Counted from the first letter of the stretch, positions 47,066 to 57,487 are shown. The stretch: 64,000 nucleotides of DNA from Codonopsis lanceolata (GCA_013146195.2 CM028382.1:118557023-118621022), one strand, 5' to 3'. The notes: generated from the sequence alone by a model not told the origin. Program-made: numbers and translations.

Positions 47066-47552
47066 AAACACACACACAGATAAAGAGAGAAAACCACAGC
47101 ACACATATGGAAAGAAAGAAAATACGCGCAGAGAGAGATAGAGGATCAGCTCTGTGCAATTGGATACATAAATATACTAAAGAAAGAGTAACCCCTATTT
47201 TTTTCTCATTGGATTGATAAGTTTTAATTTCCACAGTATCTGTGATTAATTAACATTATAAAGTTCCTTTTTCATTACGGTGCAGCTTACCATTATAAAG
47301 TTCCTTTTTCCTTAGTCCCTGTAATTATTTTTCCGTATTTGTATAGTTTTAATTTCCACAGTATTTGGATTTCAGGCTGCAAGCCGTCGTTGGGTTTCCT
47401 TCGCCTTCTCTAACAGCTGTAGCTTCTCCCCGAATTTACAGAGAGCTGCTCGATTCTCCTTAGTCTCTGTAATTTATTTTTCCTCTTTTGTATAGTTTGA
47501 TCAAAAGGATATTTCTGTATATTTTGATGGATTGTGTTAATTTGGATTTCAG

Positions 47553-47624
47553 GCTGCAAGATTATTTGGGACAACAATATTTGAAGCTTCAAAATTAAAG
47601 GTTCTGTCTTTGGCTACTTCCCAG
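47553..47624 (+). pseudogene. SGR-like: STAY-GREEN-like exon fragment
   Basis: STAY-GREEN proteins are plastid magnesium dechelatases that start chlorophyll a breakdown. After an acceptor (GGATTTCAG) the frame reads AARLFGTTIFEASKLKVL, very close to the N-terminal ARLFGPxIFEASKLKVLF signature of the family, then diverges (SLATSQ) up to a GTAACT donor. The same acceptor with GGCTGCAAG occurs also at 47376-47386, a duplication of the intron-exon border. Only about 18 family residues are present, so the assignment rests on one motif. Confidence 0.6.
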
Positions 47625-47839
47625 GTAACTCTTTTATTTCCAAAAAAAGTTTGATTAAATGAATGAATCTTGCTTGATTCGTTTGGGGATTATAGATATT
47701 CGTTTGGGTATTCGTTTTTCGTTTTGTTCGGAATTCTTTCACCACAAAAGCACAGATCAGAATTAGCAATTCACTCAAAAGAGTCCTAATTTCTTTGTTA
47801 TGATACATCCCTCTTAAAGAGTTCTGTTTGTAAATTTAG

Positions 47840-47913
47840 GCTATCAAGTATCTTCTAGGAACCTTGGCTCAAGCAACTCACCTGATGAGTTTGGCCGAGC
47901 ATGTTCCACATCT
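47840..47913 (+). pseudogene. Unassigned exon-like piece
   Basis: Between an acceptor (AAATTTAG) and a donor-like GTATGTGG lies a short open segment. In the phase of the preceding exon it reads AIKYLLGTLAQATHLMSL; in another phase VSSRNLGSSNSPDEFGRACS, which looks more protein-like. I recognise neither. Its last bases recur at 48009-48032. Confidence 0.3.
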
Positions 47914-48029
47914 GTATGTGGATGAGGCAACAATCCCTCCCTGCAAATTTCCTTCAAAACATAGAAACACTATATTGACGCTCCCATTTAATTCTCTTAG
48001 TTAGAATTCGAGCATGTTCCACATCTGTA

Positions 48030-48278
48030 TGGTCCACGTTGTGTCGGAATAGTTGATTCCAATCTGAACGAGGTTTCGCTGATTATATGCGAAAAACTGG
48101 ATGCTGATGGTTGGTTTGGGTTGGGGTTCGTGCATTGGATGGGTAGACTATTAAGCATGGTATTCAAGGATCCATTTTCCTCATCAAATCCCATTCTTAT
48201 CTGGGGCTGCTGGTTTGGCTGCAATACTCCAGGTGGGCACATAGGATATAAACTGAGTCCATTTCTCATTGTAAGCAT
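48030..48278 (-). pseudogene. SPT-like: SPATULA-like bHLH exon fragment
   Basis: SPATULA is a bHLH factor of carpel development. After an acceptor (TTGTTTTCAG) the frame reads MLTMRNGLSLYPMCPPGVLQ, MGFDEENGSLNT, then SETSFRLESTIPTQRGPY. This is the region just C-terminal of the bHLH dimerisation domain in SPT-type proteins (QMLTMRNG, HPMCLPG), and the intron position agrees. The bHLH itself is absent. Homology stops at RGPY, where a 22-bp sequence shared with 47897-47920 begins; the rest of the 93-codon ORF comes from that junction. It is antisense to the STAY-GREEN-like piece. Confidence 0.75.
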
Positions 48279-48331
48279 CTGAAAACAATCATAATGTTAC
48301 TCAAAAATACAGTGCACATATCTAATACTCT

Positions 48332-48722
48332 CATGGTCCCAAAATGAGCGTCCCTTTTTTGAAAATTTAGTCCCAAAATGATTGTCCCTTAAAAAAAAAC
48401 GCTAATAATCCAAGCGTTCATATACATTTCTGTTACTAATATTGATTAAAAGTCAACTTAATTTCCTCAAAAACCAAAAAAGAGCACTCAGCTTGGGATG
48501 ATGGAACAGTACTTATCTAATAAAACAAAAAACATAGAGAAAAGCTTTAATAGTCAATAATCAATGAGGTAAAAGAAGAATGGTCATACAAGCAGATTGC
48601 AGTATATATCAACAAGAATTCATCAATAGCTTCAGCCATAGGAGTGCTTTAGCACTATTTTACATATAGCATATTTTGTTGCTCAGAATAAAAGTAAACC
48701 TCTCTAAATAGGACAGAGGGAG
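48332..48722. mobile_element. Possible Stowaway-like MITE
   Basis: CTCTCATGGTCCCAAAATGA at the left loosely pairs with the reversed right end CTCCCTCTGTCCTATTTAGA, and the next part (GAGCGTCCCTTTTTTG) is typical of the family. TA flank is present only at the left. From 48723 to 49489 I see no gene. Confidence 0.4.
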
Positions 48723-49489
48723 AACTATTGTTGAAATTCAGGATAGAAGGGATGGTGGAAAGTTTTTTTTGATTTTTGGAAGATGAACCTGCAATCAAAA
48801 ACTTAGTAACCCTTGACCTTGAGATAGTCAAACATCAATATATAAAATCTGCAACAACAGAAGAACCGAAAGTTCAGTTACAGATTATGCTATTAAAGAG
48901 CATGGAGAAGTACAAACCAAAAAGAAGCCCATAGAATGTCAAGCAATGCAGAATACTAGCATATTAACTCAGAGAAATATATGTGGGTATTTTGTTTGCC
49001 TTTCTTGAATAACCACAAAATACCCACATATGAGCCAGTGGGAACTTTGGGCTGAACAACAGCAATCTTAAACAAGTCAAGTGTTCCTAAGCTTGCCAAG
49101 TATCTTAATTTATATCAGTATCTTAATTTTTGAAGCTTCTTCAGTTTTAGTTAAAAGTCAAAGCTCTAGAAAATGTTAAGATAAAATGTTAGCTCGGTAT
49201 TAAGATAAAAATTCTACTTATAGAAAATTAGAAAGCACTCAACAACCTGAGAGTAACAAAACAAACTATCAAACATCTGTGCTTACCAATTCTCTTACCA
49301 TCACAAGAAGAAATTTCGACAACAAATATAGTTTATCCTGAAGTTCTTTTATAGTGCTTCTACCACAATTATAAATCCCTATAATTTCCAACTCTAAAAA
49401 ATAATTTTTTACGATTATATAGTTTATATCTAACACATTTTTTTTACGATTATATAGTTTATATCTAACACATACATGGTTTCAAATAG

Positions 49490-49966
49490 GGCAATGCAAC
49501 TCCATTTGACACTCCACCTGTATCTCCAACTCTCCCTCCACCTAATTGTTATGATTCTGATTCTGTAAAGGAATTTGTAAGCACCCAACTGATGTTTAGA
49601 TAAGTGTTTACAATTACATATAATATAAATTTTACAATTACATAATTTTTATCTTACATATTGCTCCAAAATAGGTTCCAGCAACCCCACCTGCAACTCC
49701 ACCTACAACTCTGACTCCCACTCTTCCTCCATCTCAAATACTGTTGTACGATGATATGTGGGATGATTCAAGTTTTGTAAATGAGGCGGTATGTTTTTTT
49801 TAATATTTTAATTCATTAATCATTTTTATGCATAAAATATTGTTAAATTAATCTGTCTTAATCTTCTTTGTCTCACGTGTAGATGGAATTGATGGACAGA
49901 GTTACTGCGTCTCGCGTTTCAAAATCAGAAATTGTTGTGAAACAAGAGCCTCCAGAAGAAGATTAA
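49490..49966 (+). pseudogene. Three in-phase exons of an unknown gene, 3' end
   Basis: Three exons of 87, 114 and 84 bp (49490-49576, 49675-49788, 49883-49966), each a multiple of three and each with AG/GT borders, join into a single open frame that ends in a stop. The first two are Thr/Pro-rich (PPVSPTLPPPN; PPTTLTPTLPPS) and each ends in an acidic stretch (CYDSDSVKEF; YDDMWDDSSFVNEA), so they look like diverged duplicates. The last reads MELMDRVTASRVSKSE and KQEPPEED. I do not recognise the family; the acidic, Pro/Thr-rich tail suggests a transcription-related or scaffold protein but nothing more. Intact splicing and frame distinguish it from the other pieces. Confidence 0.5.
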
Positions 49967-50043
49967 GTAGTGATATAATTATGGATGCACAAGGTTTTCC
50001 TTCAATTCAAAGTTCTTAGTTTTTATTTGTTATTAGTATTTCC

Positions 50044-50157
50044 TTTTTAAATTCGGGTTCCTCCGTCCTCCCTCCTATAAGAGCGAAATTGGTTGTCACC
50101 CAGTTTGTAATATTATTTTCTATTAATAAAATATAGCAGTGCCCTGTTTCCCTCAAA
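50044..50157 (+). mobile_element. LINE 3' end, same family as 28080-28208
   Basis: Shares TCCGTCCTCCC, ATAAGGGCAAGGCTGGTTGTC-like text, AATAAAATCTAGCAG-like text and CCCTGTTTCC with the LINE tail at 28085-28208, and ends in A6 after CTC. Only the 3' UTR is left. Inside the hAT element. Confidence 0.75.
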
Positions 50158-50503
50158 AAATACCAAATTAACTTTAGATTTTTATTCCAATTGTGGATGA
50201 TCATATTGTTTGAATTAGTTCAGAGATATGTTAATTTTAAATGGTTACCAAGATATATTAATTTTAAGTTGTTTATTATATTGATTTATTTGAATACTTG
50301 ACATCCGTATTGGCGCATCTTGCAAATCTAGTATATATATAAAAGCAGTCGGTCGGTTATCAAAATTCAGGTTAGGATCTGTTTCACAAAGCTATTATTT
50401 GGGATTAAATCTTTTGAAAAAAGGGATTTGTTTTATGAAACACAATCAATGGCCAAGATTCCATTTTACAGATAACAGTTTTTTAACACGTTCAATTCAA
50501 TTT

Positions 50504-50878
50504 AAACCAATTCACTGAGTCCTCGGAGAACTCCCCATCACCAATCCGACTCGAAGGAGAACACAGCGGCGAAGTAGCAAGCACCAAGTCAGGCGGATTG
50601 TAACTGCCGACTAGCAAATTATCAATCGATGACCGCCTCAATTGCGAAGAAGGAACAGGCACGCCGACGGCATGCGACAAGTTATCGGAAGCATGGCGAG
50701 GGGGAGGAATCATGACGGGGGAAAGAGAATTTCCGGAGGGAGAGATGGAAGAGAGTGGAGGAGAGGAGGAAGGAACGGCGGGACTGGATTGAGTGCAATT
50801 GGGTGGAGGACCGGGAGCGAAGAAGCCGACCTTGCGGACCTTGGGGTCGATTACGCGAGAGGTCCGACGAGAGTCCAT
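50504..50878 (-). pseudogene. eIF2B-delta-like N-terminal exon fragment
   Basis: The ORF starts MDSRRTSRVIDPKVRKVGFF, continues with Ser/Pro-rich text including SGNSLSPVMIPPPRHASDNL, SQLRRSSIDNLLVGSYN and SSRIGDGEFSEDSVNWF, then leaves the family (KLN, stop). This matches my memory of the N-terminal extension of plant eIF2B subunit delta, part of the GDP/GTP exchange factor for eIF2. The catalytic-like Rossmann domain is not present. The start and frame are intact for about 125 codons. The upstream CT-rich leader (50880-50960) appears captured too. Confidence 0.6.
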
Positions 50879-51097
50879 AAACCATCTCCTCTGTTATCCG
50901 ACTTCCGCCTCGCCAGCCACACCATCTCTCTCTGTGTAAGTTCTCTTCCGCCTCTCCATCTATCTCTCTGTGCTAATTTTTTTTGACAATGAACTCCCTG
51001 GTCAACCAAGAGTATGACTGCAACTCTTTACTTTTTGGTCTATTTGTTGGCAACAACAATCTTCTCCACTTCACTTGAGTTACTGTTAATTGTACAG

Positions 51098-51237
51098 GCT
51101 ACACAGAGGTCAGGCCGTCCTATTAAGTCAATATGCAGTAGGCTTAAGGCGAAGGAGGGTCGGATTAGAGGTAACCTGATGGGGAAGCGTGTTGATTTCT
51201 CAGCTCGGACAGTCATCACACCAGATCCGACAATTAA
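51098..51237 (+). pseudogene. NRPB1-like: RNA polymerase II RPB1 exon fragment
   Basis: After an intron-like acceptor (TTGTACAG) the frame reads ATQRSGRPIKSICSRLKAKE and GRIRGNLMGKRVDFSARTVI, then TPDPTI, an extremely conserved segment near the active centre of the Pol II largest subunit. Homology stops before the usual NIDELGVP, and about 26 unrelated codons follow to a stop at 51319. The catalytic NADFDGD motif is not included. About 60 bp of the upstream intron seem to be captured. The plus orientation is opposite to the adjacent eIF2B-like piece. Confidence 0.88.
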
Positions 51238-51319
51238 AGTCTGTCATTTAGCCAATTGGGTTGGAGGAAGGATTCGGGTACTTTTGGGTTTGAGGAAGGA
51301 TTGGATCAATGATATATGA

Positions 51320-52117
51320 TGTTAATTTTTTGAGTTTATTGCAAGGAGGAGAGATAGAGAGCTCTAATGGATATGAAGATTGGGTTAGAAAGAGAATCAG
51401 TCAAGGATGCCATCATCTAGAGAGAGAGAGAGTGTGTGTGTGTGCGTGAGAGAGAGAGAGAGAGTGAGTGACATTTATCCATAACCAAGACAAATATTTA
51501 AAAAAATTCAAACTACAGATATATGCAGAAATTAAAAAGTTGTGAATTCATTTTTTTTAAAAGTAGCTTTGCTTACATGAAATAGAAAAATTCAAACGAA
51601 GATAGTAATATTTTTTTTTTACTTTATTATGCAACAATCACCCCTACATTTAATAGGATAATTTTTTGAGTTTATTTATGGGTTTGTGTGTGTGTGAAAG
51701 AGAGACCTTTTGGATATTTAATTATGTGAGTGCGTTAACAATGGTGATTTTTTTTTATTGAGTTTCAAAATTTTGCTCCAATAAAATGTATTTTTTGTTT
51801 AGTTTAAGATTAAGTCTTTTACATTAGGAGTCTTAGGATGGTTAATTCTCTCTTCATCAAAACAGACATCTTTTTTTTTCTCTCTAACCCTTTCTATCTA
51901 ATTACGGGTAAAAATTAATTATTGATCAGGATTTACTTTTATCAAACAAATATTTAGTTTTTTTTTCTCTCCAACCCTTTCTCTCTCCATTAGTAAATGC
52001 AATTCATCCTATAACTACATGATTTATTTCCTATATTATTTTAAAACAAATATAACTACATGATTTATTTTTACTAGGATTTACTGTTTTACAGTTTTAT
52101 AGCTACTTTCATACCGA
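51320..52117. other. AT-rich interior of hAT, no gene
   Basis: Contains (GA)n(GT)n(GA)n at 51419-51468 and T-rich tracts. Nothing recognisable. Confidence 0.5.
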
Positions 52118-52360
52118 CCCCAACTTCATCTCCATCTCAGATCTGGCTCCATCTCGAGCCGCCCTTGTGCTTCAGTCTGAACACGAGCTCTGTCTCCACC
52201 GCCATCTCCAAGCTCTTTCTTCCTGCATCAACCATCATCAAAACCACCCACATTAACGACTCATGGCCGAGGCCGAAGACTAAGAAGTTGCAAGGAGAGA
52301 GAGAGAGAGATTGGAGAATGTCAAAGGAGACTTTGATCTCGCCAAGCGATTTCTGTGGGA
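52118..52360. repeat. Internal copy of the hAT's left flank
   Basis: About 95% identical to 46041-46273 in the same orientation, ending GCCAAGCGATTTCTGTGGGA, one substitution from the host target region. The flank copy lies outside the element, this one inside. Confidence 0.88.
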
Positions 52361-52740
52361 ATCTTATTGTCAAGCATGCTAGATTAGATGTTTAAAATAT
52401 TCATCATATCGACACAGTGATCTGAAATACAACTTTTTAACTAGAGTTCCCCTCCACCCCTTCTCTTCGTGGCATTGGCTGCTTGGAATTTCTGTCGAAT
52501 GCCCAGAGTTTTTTTCAAAATTCTGTCGAATATCAGTGGTTCAAATCCACTGAAATTCGATGTATTTTTGAGATTTGTAACAAAAACACACTAATTTTTG
52601 TTAAATGCAATTAAAAGTGTATTTTGAAGTATGAAATTTATATTATAAGCATTTATATTTGGGTATTATCAATTTATTGGGGCCCTTATTTGTTCATTCG
52701 CCCGGGCCTATAAAATGTCAGGAACGGCCCTGTGTGGGAC

Positions 52741-53600
52741 CACCCTTAACGTGGCATAGTGTAGAATGGCATTGAGATGCATCCGCGTTGCATCTGCATA
52801 TTATTCTGGCGATGATTGGGAGCTGAAGCCACCGGTTAGGCTATAGAACATTGCGATTGTGTTACCGGCACTGATGAAGCTGGAAATAAGTGGCGCCCTG
52901 CTGATTAAGCCGGTGACTGTTAAAACGAGAAACCTCATGCTCTCTGGCTAGACCTCGCCATTCTTCATGTTTGTTTTCTGTTTTTTACACGACAAAGAAA
53001 ACACACTCCGAAAAAATTCAGGCAGAAACCTGGATCTGTTTCAATTTTTTGGATTTTTCTTTTGTTTTTTGGATTGATTTGAAATTTCGGTATTGAAACC
53101 CAGTGCTTTGGTTCTTCTCCTCCAATATTGAAACACAGATTTGTTTCAATATTTGGATTTTTTTTTTGTGTTTAATGGAAAGTTGAATTGGGATTCTTTA
53201 GAAGAGGGGCGGTGAGTGTAAAGAAAAGAGAGTCAAAAAAGATTCATTACTACTCCACCTTCAAAAAAGATTCCGAAGAAAATAGTGGAGGAGAAGAACC
53301 ACCTCAAAATTGAAGACAGAGAGATGAACTGTTTGAATGTTCAAAAACCTATATTTTGAACTTTTGGAAAAGTCAGTCCATAAGGATAACGGTAAAAGAG
53401 GTAAGGGTGTTCTAGTCATTAAAACAAAAAATAGTCGGAAAGTGTAACGGTAACGGTGGGAGAGACGAATATGACAAAAAAAAACGAATTAAGGAACCAC
53501 ATGAATATGTTTTAGGGCTCGAGGACCAAACTAATATTTTTGCTAATGTCCAAGAACCAAAATATTATTTAATTCTATTATTTTATGATAAAGGAATATG
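52741..53600. other. Unassigned sequence with a MULE-like end
   Basis: From 52741 to 52960 a GC-richer segment has minus-strand open text (LISRAPLISSFISAGNTIAM) that looks coding, but I cannot name it. At 53440-53590 the text GGACCAAACTAATATTTTTG and CCAAAATATTATTTAATT resembles the right TIR of the 20870-22261 family; no left partner was found. Confidence 0.4.
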
Positions 53601-54964
53601 AGACATGAGTGATTAGAAGAATTGACTAAATATATTTATTACGAAAAAAGGGAATAAGTACCTTATTTGTTGAGAATTAAAATGTAAAAATAAAAATAGA
53701 ATAATTATGTCGTTTATTGATGTTTGAAAAAAAAATTATAAGGTAATAGGAAAGTAACTTGATAAGTCAACTTAAAATGGGTAAATATTTAAGGAGTAGT
53801 TTTATCCAAATTTATAATTATTTAAGGGGTAGTTTTGTCAAAAAAATTATTTTTACTTTAGGATTAATATATAATTTGGTCTAACGGTTTATACTAAACT
53901 TTTTGTTTGGGCGTGAATTTTTTTCACCTATTCATTTGGTCTTAAAACCAATTTTTCGGACATATTGCCCCCTCGTCGTTACATTTACGTATTTTTTTTA
54001 ATGGCGAGAATACCCTTCCATTATGTTTGGTCCTTCAAAATTTATGTTCCCAATCAAATTATTCACGTCTGATGGCTCTTTGATCAGATTGCCAAAAAAA
54101 CGAATAATCTGATTCCATGCCAATCACCTTCAACTGAATCTACATCCTCCGTATTCAATTCCAACAACACGTAAACCACCGACGCGTCCTTCAATCTCGA
54201 CCCCCCAAATTTGAGCCCTAGCTCATGTGTGTCTAGAAGCAATCCGACTGACGCATCCTTCAATCTCAACCCAAAACTCGAGTCCTTGTCATCGTTGGAT
54301 ACATATTGTTCACGAGATTTGAACCAATCAGTGGCAAAATTCATCTGGTCGTCACCGTAGAAGTAATTTTGATTAGAAGTATAAGTGATTCGGTTTAGTT
54401 TGGTTTAAGCCAAAATCACAAACCAAATTACTCCCTATTGATTCCAAAAATTTCAAACTGAACCTAACCGAATAAAGTTTGAAACTTTGGTTTCGTTCGG
54501 TTTTGTGATTTATATAAAAAAAATTAATTAACTTAACCAGCATTAAGAATAACAACAAAAATAAAATTTGAAATTGAAATTAACATCAAAATTAGAAAAT
54601 AACCTACTAAAAATAAATTATCATAAAGAAAACAATACAAATTCTAAAATAAACACAAAATGAGGGAGAGTGAGAAGAGCGGCCGCCTAGGGCACCTAAT
54701 TTTGAGAGCCCCAAATTTGTAGAAATTGTCTCAAGTATTCTAAATATAATTTAATATTGAAAACATTCACAATAGCTAATTCGAAATAGTGGTAAGATGC
54801 ACTAGGGATATAATGGAGATTATAGGTTTGAATTCTTGGGTGGTGATAATTTTTTATTAATTTTGGTTTGTGAATTTACTTTCCAAGATATATATTATAT
54901 TATTTACTATAAAAATCACAATAGACTAGTTGTCCTAATAGAAAGTAAATTTGATTATTGACTT

Positions 54965-54966
<2 letters not shown>
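53601..54966. other. Degenerate repeats, no gene supported
   Basis: At 53865-54010 another TIR-like sequence (ATTTGGTCTAACGG, CATTTGGTCTTAAAACC). The minus-strand frame 54344-54084 repeats SRLKDASV twice but matches nothing I know. At 54678-54720 GCGGCCGCCTAGGGCACC with GAGAGCCCCAAATTTG resembles the hAT family at 46276. Confidence 0.4.
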
Positions 54967-55039
<73 letters not shown>

Positions 55040-55057
55040 ATGTGTGTGTGTGTGTGT
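54967..55057. repeat. (TA)n(TG)n microsatellite
   Basis: About 34 TA units and 9 TG units, at the broken 3' edge of the Gypsy element. Confidence 0.95.
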
Positions 55058-57487
55058 GTTGGTTTGGTTCAGACACCTTTTTGGCATTCAACACTTTGTA
55101 GGAAGTGGCTTCTACTCATTTTGTGAGGTAGTCGACGGCTACTAAGACATACTCGTGGTCATTTGATCCTTTTGGGTGAACTTGACCTATGACGTCAATT
55201 AGGGGTGGGCAAACGGGTTCGGGTTTTCGGGTCCCGAACCGATCCGATCGAGTAAAACCCGATCGGGTCGGGTATTTTCGGTTAGCAGGTTACCCGAACC
55301 CGATCTGAAAAACGGATCGGTTATCGGGTTTTGCATTGGTACCCAAAATACCCGATTTTCAGATGACTAATTATTATTATTTTTAATCTTTTTATTATAT
55401 TAAACCAACCAATCAACCACTTATGACTTTATTCTACTCTTAAATCACATTACCATTACCATTACCAATACCAAGCAATTGCAAATCTACCAAGCACAAA
55501 AAAATGGTTTTTTTTAAAATAAAAAAAAGTGGTTTTAAACATAACGGGTTACCTGAACCCGATTTTGCGGTTACCCGAAGTACGGTTACCCGATTTTTTC
55601 GGAGCGGGTTCAGGTAGTAAAATTTCCTACCCGTTTTTTAGGGTACCCGACCCGATAACCCAAAAAACCCGAAACCTGACCCGATGCCCACCCCTAATGT
55701 CAATTCCCCATGTTGAGAAGGGCCAAGGAGCTGTGAAATTGTACAATATATGCGGGGGAACATGCTGCAGATTTGCAAAACGTTGATATTTGTCATAGTG
55801 ACGCACCCACCGGATACAATCAGTTTCTAGCGTACTCCAATAATACCCCTGTCGGATTACTTTCTTTGATAGCATATGCTCATTCATGTGTGGCCCATAA
55901 GTACTACCATGCAGTTGGTCCATGACTCGTTCTGCTTTGACATGGTCTATACATAGCAGATTCAACCCTTGGTAGTGTCTTTTATATAGACTACCTCCGC
56001 TGATCACAAATTGCGATTCCCATCTTCGTAGGGAGACTTTCCCTCTTTTGTCTAGGTTGGCTGGATAGACCTCTTTCTGAAGTAAATTCAAAATGTCTAG
56101 GTACCAGGGCTCATTGTCCTTTTCAGGAGTGGCATCAATTGCAAAGCAGTAGGCAGGAACTATTTTCTTCCCCACTACAAATGGCTGAACGTTGATCTAT
56201 GTAGGAACTTTGACCAACGAAGCTAAAGTTGCTAAAGCATCGGCAAACTGATTTCTATCTCGTGGTAGATAATGAAACGAGATATCATCAAACTCTTTTG
56301 CTAAAGCTGTCATTCGAGCATGATATAGTTGTAGACGGGGATCTTGGGTTTTCCATTTCCCTTCGATCTGATTTATGATCAAAGCAGAATCACCAAAGAC
56401 TTCCAAATCTTTTGCTCCTTTTTGGAGAGCCTCTTCTAGACCATCAATGCAAGCTTCGTATTCAACAGTATTATTTAAGCATTCAAACTCCAATCTTATA
56501 GCTAAAGGAGTATGAGAATATGCTAGATCAATTAGTAGGATCCCTATGCCGAAACCTCGAAGCCCCATCAAAGAACATTTGTCACTTGGTGTCATGATCA
56601 GTAATTTTTAGGACACACTCGTCTGGGAAACTTGGCTCTGATGCATCTTCTAATTCTAAAGGTAAATCAGCTAAATGGTCTGCGATCACACTTCCTTTTA
56701 TAGATTTGAGTATGACGTATGTGATGTCAAATTCGTTGAATAGAAATGACCATTTAGCTAATCGGTTGGAGAGTGATGGCTTGCCGAAGATGTATTTTAT
56801 TGGGTCCATTCTGGAGATGACTTTGATGGACCGAGCTTGCAAGTAGGTTTTGAGCCTTTGTGTTGCCCAAACTAGACCAGTACAACTTTTCTCTAAGGCT
56901 GAGTAGTTTAGCTCGCTTCCTTGCAGCTTCCTACTTATACAGTAGATGGCATTTTCAACGTAAGAATGTTCTTTTTCTTGTGCAAGCATAGCCCCTACTA
57001 CAGTGTCTGTGACAGTTAGGTATAGGAGGAGAGGTTTATGAGTATGAGGAATAGCTAGGACTGGTGGGCTAACAAGGTAATCTTTGACTTTTTCGAAGGC
57101 TAGCTGGTATTTTTCGTCCCAGACTCGGTTAGTGTCCTTTTTCAAGAGCTTGAATAACAGCTCACACATGAGTGTCAACTACCTGATAAAGCGACTTATA
57201 TACTGCAATCGGTCCAGGAGACCCTTAACCTCCGTTGGGGTTTTTGGCTGTGGCATGTCTATGATGGCCTTCACTTTAGCAGGTTCTATTTCAATGTCTT
57301 GCTCGGTTACCATGAACCCTATGAATTTTCCTTTGGTAACTCCGAATGTGCATTTGGTTGGGTTGAGCTTCATCTGATGTTTTCTTAACCTTCCGAAGAA
57401 TTTTCGAAGGTCTTTGATATGGGCACCATTTGTGTCATCAGAATGTACAATCATATCATCTACGTATACTTCGACTTCTTTATGTAT
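55058..57487 (-). pseudogene. Ty3/Gypsy pol, Tat-like lineage, partial
   Basis: On the minus strand from 57487: RT palm with EVEVYVDDM and KCTFGV; RT thumb and RNase H (56582-57178) with AIYCISRKLQGSELNYSALE; a second, archaeal-like RNase H (56197-56595) with GFGIGILLI, EYEACIDGLEEAL, FGDSALIINQIEGKW and ADALATLASL; then integrase zinc finger and core (to 55058) with HGSTYGPHMNEHML, WGID, and VLVAVDYLTK. Two RNase H domains are the mark of the Tat/Ogre lineage. Decay: frameshift at 56590, TAG at about 56196, TGA for Trp in LTKWVEA. The 5' part of RT ends at 57487, and the rest of integrase is lost at a microsatellite. A MITE splits the integrase core. Confidence 0.9.
55201..55696. mobile_element. 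hAT-type MITE inside the integrase
   Basis: Ends AGGGGTGGGCA and TGCCCACCCCT are perfect inverted repeats. Flanks ACGTCAATT and ATGTCAATT match at 8 of 9 (7 of 8 if an 8-bp duplication). The interior is rich in CGGGTT/AACCCG. The integrase frame WGID resumes as VIGQVHPKGSNDHEY beyond it. Confidence 0.9.

Larger units (their letters stand above)
46276..52732. mobile_element. 6.46-kb hAT element packed with gene fragments
   Basis: Termini CAGGGCCGGCCTTGGGC and, reversed, CAGGGCCGTTCCTGAC match over the first eight bases and again in GGGCCTATA, flanked by a perfect 8-bp duplication TGTGGGAC (46268-46275, 52733-52740). An 8-bp duplication with CAGGG-type ends marks a hAT. No hAT transposase motif was found. 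Inside are exon fragments of STAY-GREEN-like (+), SPATULA-like (-), eIF2B-delta-like (-) and RPB1 (+) genes, unassigned exons, a LINE 3' end, a possible MITE and a copy of the left flanking sequence. Some pieces may belong to nested elements whose ends I could not resolve. Confidence 0.85.

Noticed and set aside
54084..54344. 86-residue minus-strand ORF with SRLKDASV repeated
   Set aside because: A short internal duplication, no recognised family, surrounded by degenerate TIR-like DNA.
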